Shown in pieces: positions 60,738-64,000 of a stretch of DNA of 64,000 bases. Position 1 is the stretch's first letter. The number at the start of each line of letters is the position of its first letter. The notes beneath the pieces were generated by a model. That model worked only from the letters and a program-made list of their open reading frames with translations, was not told the origin of the DNA and ran no database searches. The translations under genes and the position numbers were made by a program. The stretch comes from Bacteroidota bacterium (GTDB lineage: Bacteria > Bacteroidota > Bacteroidia > Palsa-965): NCBI GenBank assembly GCA_016194975.1, contig JACQAM010000009.1, forward strand, positions 126,788 through 190,787, in the 5' to 3' direction.

Positions 60738-62534
60738 TTATTCGAATTCTTTCCGGTCGGGATCTACCAGCACGGCGGCATCTTCGAATTTCGCTTCTAC
60801 AACCACTGCACCCTTCGTATCGAGATAACCGTATTTTCCATTGTCAGAAAAAACGGCGTAACCATTCACGAACGGCCGTATTTCGGAATACTTTGTGTCA
60901 ATTATTTTTTTTCCGGTGGAATCGATCAATCCGAATTTTCCTTTCAGCCGCACCGATGCATAGCCATTATAAAAAACGCCGATACTGTCGTAAACAGGCG
61001 GCACAAGATTTTTCCCGGTGGAATCGATGAGTGAAGGAATTCCATCATTATCCACGATGCAGGTTCCTTTCATGAAATAAACAGAGCGGGTGGATTTTGG
61101 CGGAAAAATTTCTTTGCCGGAAAGATCATAGCACCCGTTCAGCTCGTCTTTCTCTACAGTGAAAAAATTTTTCTGCAAATGAAAAACTTCAGTGAATACG
61201 GGTTGCAGAATTACTTTCCCGGTTGAATCAACAACGCCTGCGAGATCGTCTTCATTTTTTGTCTGGTAATATCCGCCACCGAGATCGTAAAAAAATTCAA
61301 ACTGCGGCTGCACAATGAAGTTTCCTTTGGTATCAATGAGTCCGTACTTATCATTCTCACTCACGATTGCGCGCCCGCGATCGAAATCATCGGCCACATC
61401 AAACGTTGTCGGTATCACACGTTTTCCGGTTACATCAAGAAAACCATATTGCCCGTCCATCGAACGGCATCGGGCAAGGCCGGAATTGAAACGATACAAA
61501 CCTGAACCGGGGCCAAGATCTTCCACAAGAACTTTCCCTGTTTTGTCAATGATGGAAGCGGTGTTCTGGTAAAGAACGATTTGTTTTCCCGAATGAGAGC
61601 CCACCGAAACAATTGCAAGCCCTTCATTGAAAGCTACCGCGTAATCATATTTCGGTTCGATGATCATTTTCCCTTTGACATCCATGTATCCGTATTTTCC
61701 TTTTTGTTTTACACGGAACATTCCATCGCCGTAAACAGGAATTTCTTCAAATGCAGGTTCTGAAATTATTTTTCCTGTAGTATCGGCAATGCCATAAATT
61801 CCCGGGGGAATTACTGCAGGTTCATCATCGAGATGAGGAAGGGTATCTGAAGTGGAATCTGCATTGCGCAGGAAAGGATAATAAAATCCATTGCTGAGAT
61901 CATAATCAAAAATGTCGTCGTACTTCGGTTGAATAATAACTTCGCCATTCCTGTTGATGAGTCCCTCTTTCACATCCTGTCCGCCCTGCATGAGGGAAAG
62001 GAGCATCGCCATCTCATCAGTCGTATCATTCTGAATACATTTTCCTGCAGCGCCCATCATATCTTTGAAATCCTGCATGACCACGGGGCAAGTTAATTTT
62101 CCTTTGTTGTTTACAATTCCCAGCGCTTTTCCTTTCTGTACCACGCACAGATTATCGGTGTAGTAAAAAACTTTTTCGTATTGAGGAGTAATGAGAATTT
62201 TTCCTGTACCGTTCTCCATGAAACCGAATGCCTTATTTTTTTCGATGATGATGCAGGAAGAACTGAAAGGGATCATGGAATCATATTCATTCTTCACAAT
62301 ATAATTTCCTTCTTTGTTGATGAGGCCATATTTTCCATTTTCTTTCACCACCGCACATCCGCGAATGAACGACCATGCATTTTCATATTTCGCATCGATG
62401 AGCATATCGCCATTCTCATTGATGTAACCGTATTTCCCTTTCACTTTCACATACGCCATATATTTTCCGTTATGCGAGCAGGAGGAGAGCAGAACGCCGG
62501 TAATAATTAATGGAGCGAGAAAAAATTTCTTCAT
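60738..62534 (-). CDS. WG-repeat lipoprotein
   Basis: This 598-residue lipoprotein (signal LIITGVLLSSCSHNG, lipid Cys19) is built of about fifteen WG-type repeats, each near 35-40 residues, with the pattern K[YF]G[YL][IM]D..GK.II.PKYD (for example KYGYINENGDMLIDAKYENA, KYGLIDTKGNFIVQPQFE, KFGLIDSTGKKIID). Some repeats are degenerate in the middle. WG proteins are usually surface or periplasmic; the role is unknown. It is directly followed by the membrane protein gene (no bases between stop and start), indicating co-translation. Confidence 0.92.
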   Translation of the reverse strand: MKKFFLAPLIITGVLLSSCSHNGKYMAYVKVKGKYGYINENGDMLIDAKYENAWSFIRGCAVVKENGKYGLINKEGNYIVKNEYDSMIPFSSSCIIIEKNKAFGFMENGTGKILITPQYEKVFYYTDNLCVVQKGKALGIVNNKGKLTCPVVMQDFKDMMGAAGKCIQNDTTDEMAMLLSLMQGGQDVKEGLINRNGEVIIQPKYDDIFDYDLSNGFYYPFLRNADSTSDTLPHLDDEPAVIPPGIYGIADTTGKIISEPAFEEIPVYGDGMFRVKQKGKYGYMDVKGKMIIEPKYDYAVAFNEGLAIVSVGSHSGKQIVLYQNTASIIDKTGKVLVEDLGPGSGLYRFNSGLARCRSMDGQYGFLDVTGKRVIPTTFDVADDFDRGRAIVSENDKYGLIDTKGNFIVQPQFEFFYDLGGGYYQTKNEDDLAGVVDSTGKVILQPVFTEVFHLQKNFFTVEKDELNGCYDLSGKEIFPPKSTRSVYFMKGTCIVDNDGIPSLIDSTGKNLVPPVYDSIGVFYNGYASVRLKGKFGLIDSTGKKIIDTKYSEIRPFVNGYAVFSDNGKYGYLDTKGAVVVEAKFEDAAVLVDPDRKEFE

Positions 62535-62684
62535 GTCTAAAGGTAGGTAATGGTTATTGGGTTATTAGGTGTTGGATGTTGTTTATTAATAATTATCGGT
62601 GCGATCAGTCAGGGTGTCTGAAATCCAAATTAAAAACGGATAATCAATGTCTCAATACCTTAATTACCTCAACAACCCAATACC

Positions 62685-64000
62685 TTACGCCATCTCCTTA
62701 TTGATACTTGTTTTCTTCACGAGCTTGTCATCGATCTCACCGAAGATCAGGTTCCAGTCGGCGCCGCAGGTTTTCTCATGAAGATTGGGGCGATCGACAA
62801 CAAGATTTTTCCATCGCGCAAATTGTTTTGGATTGCGAAGCATATCGAGGAATTCGCTGTACTCTTCATAGCGATTGAAAAAATCTCCGGCAAGCAAATA
62901 GTGTACGAGCGAGAAAGCGGTTTCATATCCTTTGTAATTCGATTCGGAAGTGGAACTGAGGTTGGCAAGGTTAAATGATTCGGGATCATAAAATATATTC
63001 ACAAATTTTTCCACGAGATCATACGCTCCGTCAATGTGTTTTTTCTTTTCCGTCATCGCGATCATTCCTTTTTCTTTTCCTTCTTTCATCAGCACATCGA
63101 GCGCTTCGGCAAATAATTTTGAACTGTTCATGCCGAGATAAACGCCGGAAGCAAAAATGGGATCGAGAAATTTTCCTGCATCGCCGAGCATCGCAAAATT
63201 GTGGCCGAAAGTTTTTTCTGCATAATAAGAAAAATCGGAAACAGCAATGAGCGGTTGTGCAATGGAAGCATTTTCAAGAATGTCATTGGTAAAAGCACAT
63301 TCCCGCACTTCCTGCAGGTAGAATTGCATTTGCCAGTCCTCTTCATTTCCGAGCGCTTTGAATTTCGCTTTCTGTTCTTTCAGGTATTTTCTGTCAATTA
63401 TGAGTCCCACACTGATGCGGTCTTTTCCCACGGGCTGAATGCCGAACCACCCGCTCTTCCGCTGATCGAGATAACAGATCTGCAACAATCCCACATCGAT
63501 GCCCTGCACGTACTTCGCGCCTTTCCAGTGCGTGAGAAAAGCAATGCGGTCGAGTTCCTTGTATGCTTTTTTGTCCCCGAGGCGCCGCGCAAGAAAAGTA
63601 TCCTGCCCGGTGGCATCGATCAGGAATTTACATCGGAAGGTGAGTTGTGTTTCAGCACAACTTGCTTTCACTTCCACCATATCGTCGCTGCGATCAAGAT
63701 CAACGCTTTCCACTTTTGTTTCTTCGCGCACTTTCGCGCCATGTGTGCGTGCGTGATCGAGCAGCATCTTGTCGAAATCGGCACGTACCACGTGAAAGGA
63801 AAGATAACTTTCATCGGGAATGATATTACGGAAACACCAGGTAGAACTTTTCGTTCCGTTGCTGTTCACAAAACGCGCCCCGGGTTTGCGCACAAATCTT
63901 TTTTTCATTTCTTCAAAAACGCCGAGCTCTTTGAAAAGAGAATAACAGAATGGAAGAAGCGATTCGCCTACGTGCTGGCGCGGGAATTTTTCACGCTCAA
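62685..64000 (-). CDS. FAD-dependent oxidoreductase, halogenase-like, 5' end beyond window
   Basis: The reverse-strand frame stays open to the right edge (438 codons seen), so the start is outside the window; ATG 63908 is internal. The last part before the edge reads EREKFPRQHVGESLLPFC, a conserved segment of tryptophan-halogenase-like and geranylgeranyl-reductase-like flavoproteins. Further motifs are VVRADFDKMLL, the FLIDATGQDTFLARRLG FAD motif, ISVGLIIDRKYL, MLGDAGKFLDPIFASGVYLGMNS, and a C-terminal helical region. Such enzymes occur in flexirubin or other pigment clusters, but no other such gene is in view. Confidence 0.85.
   Translation of the reverse strand, partial: EREKFPRQHVGESLLPFCYSLFKELGVFEEMKKRFVRKPGARFVNSNGTKSSTWCFRNIIPDESYLSFHVVRADFDKMLLDHARTHGAKVREETKVESVDLDRSDDMVEVKASCAETQLTFRCKFLIDATGQDTFLARRLGDKKAYKELDRIAFLTHWKGAKYVQGIDVGLLQICYLDQRKSGWFGIQPVGKDRISVGLIIDRKYLKEQKAKFKALGNEEDWQMQFYLQEVRECAFTNDILENASIAQPLIAVSDFSYYAEKTFGHNFAMLGDAGKFLDPIFASGVYLGMNSSKLFAEALDVLMKEGKEKGMIAMTEKKKHIDGAYDLVEKFVNIFYDPESFNLANLSSTSESNYKGYETAFSLVHYLLAGDFFNRYEEYSEFLDMLRNPKQFARWKNLVVDRPNLHEKTCGADWNLIFGEIDDKLVKKTSINKEMA
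63643..63662. repeat. 20-nt palindrome inside the oxidoreductase gene (site h)
   Basis: AGTTGTGTTTCAGCACAACT; arms of 7 bp. On the coding strand it encodes part of ASCAETQLTF. Confidence 0.55.

Noticed and set aside
62535-62684. Repeated words such as TTATTGGGTTATTAGG and CAATACCTTA in this gap, with similar words near 17850-17925, 55625-55665 and 6085-6160 (CATTAGC).
   Set aside because: They look like degenerate low-complexity intergenic DNA; unit length and spacing are not constant enough for a CRISPR or a defined repeat family.

Overview
The window looks like a piece of a Bacteroidota chromosome of the Flavobacteriia/Sphingobacteriia/Chitinophagia type, probably an environmental lineage. 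Two large secreted proteins end in the gliding-motility-associated (type B) T9SS sorting domain, one ends in a type A T9SS domain, and one protein carries SprB-like repeats. HU-CCDC81/SPOR, DUF4199, DUF4382 and LytTR proteins are present, and several genes are preceded by the Bacteroidota -7 box TAnnTTTG. No phage, plasmid or IS transposase was seen.

Layout. 1-10 kb holds housekeeping and envelope genes: an ABC transporter end, acyl-CoA thioesterase, DusB, a CPBP protease, a T9SS PKD protein, HU/SPOR, HemJ and a CASTOR/POLLUX-type channel. 10-24 kb holds FabG, a VWA membrane protein, a 58-residue lipoprotein, UvrB, a GT2 enzyme, a secreted thioredoxin-fold protein, and a GT39/PAP2/START-like group. 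At 24.3-24.9 kb a tRNA-Met is followed by a small GIY-YIG nuclease gene. The 3' part of the tRNA, its terminator and the first codons of the nuclease are repeated after the nuclease gene, so the unit looks like a tRNA-associated mobile or duplicating element. 26-30 kb holds a secreted 1120-residue SprB/PKD adhesin.

30-50.5 kb is a dense signalling island: four histidine kinases (three of them hybrid), two LytTR regulators, five further REC proteins (one ending in two membrane segments), a free HPt protein, a sigma-54 activator and a universal stress protein. A sigma-54-like promoter lies upstream of a beta-barrel gene inside the island. A structured candidate sRNA lies between two regulator genes. 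50.5-64 kb returns to lipoproteins (including a metzincin-like protease), creatininase, UvrD, a RelE-type toxin-antitoxin pair, a thioredoxin, DUF3089, a membrane protein paired with a WG-repeat lipoprotein, and the C-terminal part of a FAD-dependent halogenase-like oxidoreductase.

Superimposed on the genes are several families of small repeats: eight 20-nt palindromes of the form RGTTGTG...ACAACY, two copies of a TAGCCCCGG...GCTCC element, short GC-rich palindromes (one inserted in the T-loop of the duplicated tRNA fragment), and an AT-centred palindrome flanked by a 13-nt direct repeat. All coordinates, motifs and alignments were read by eye; no database search was run.
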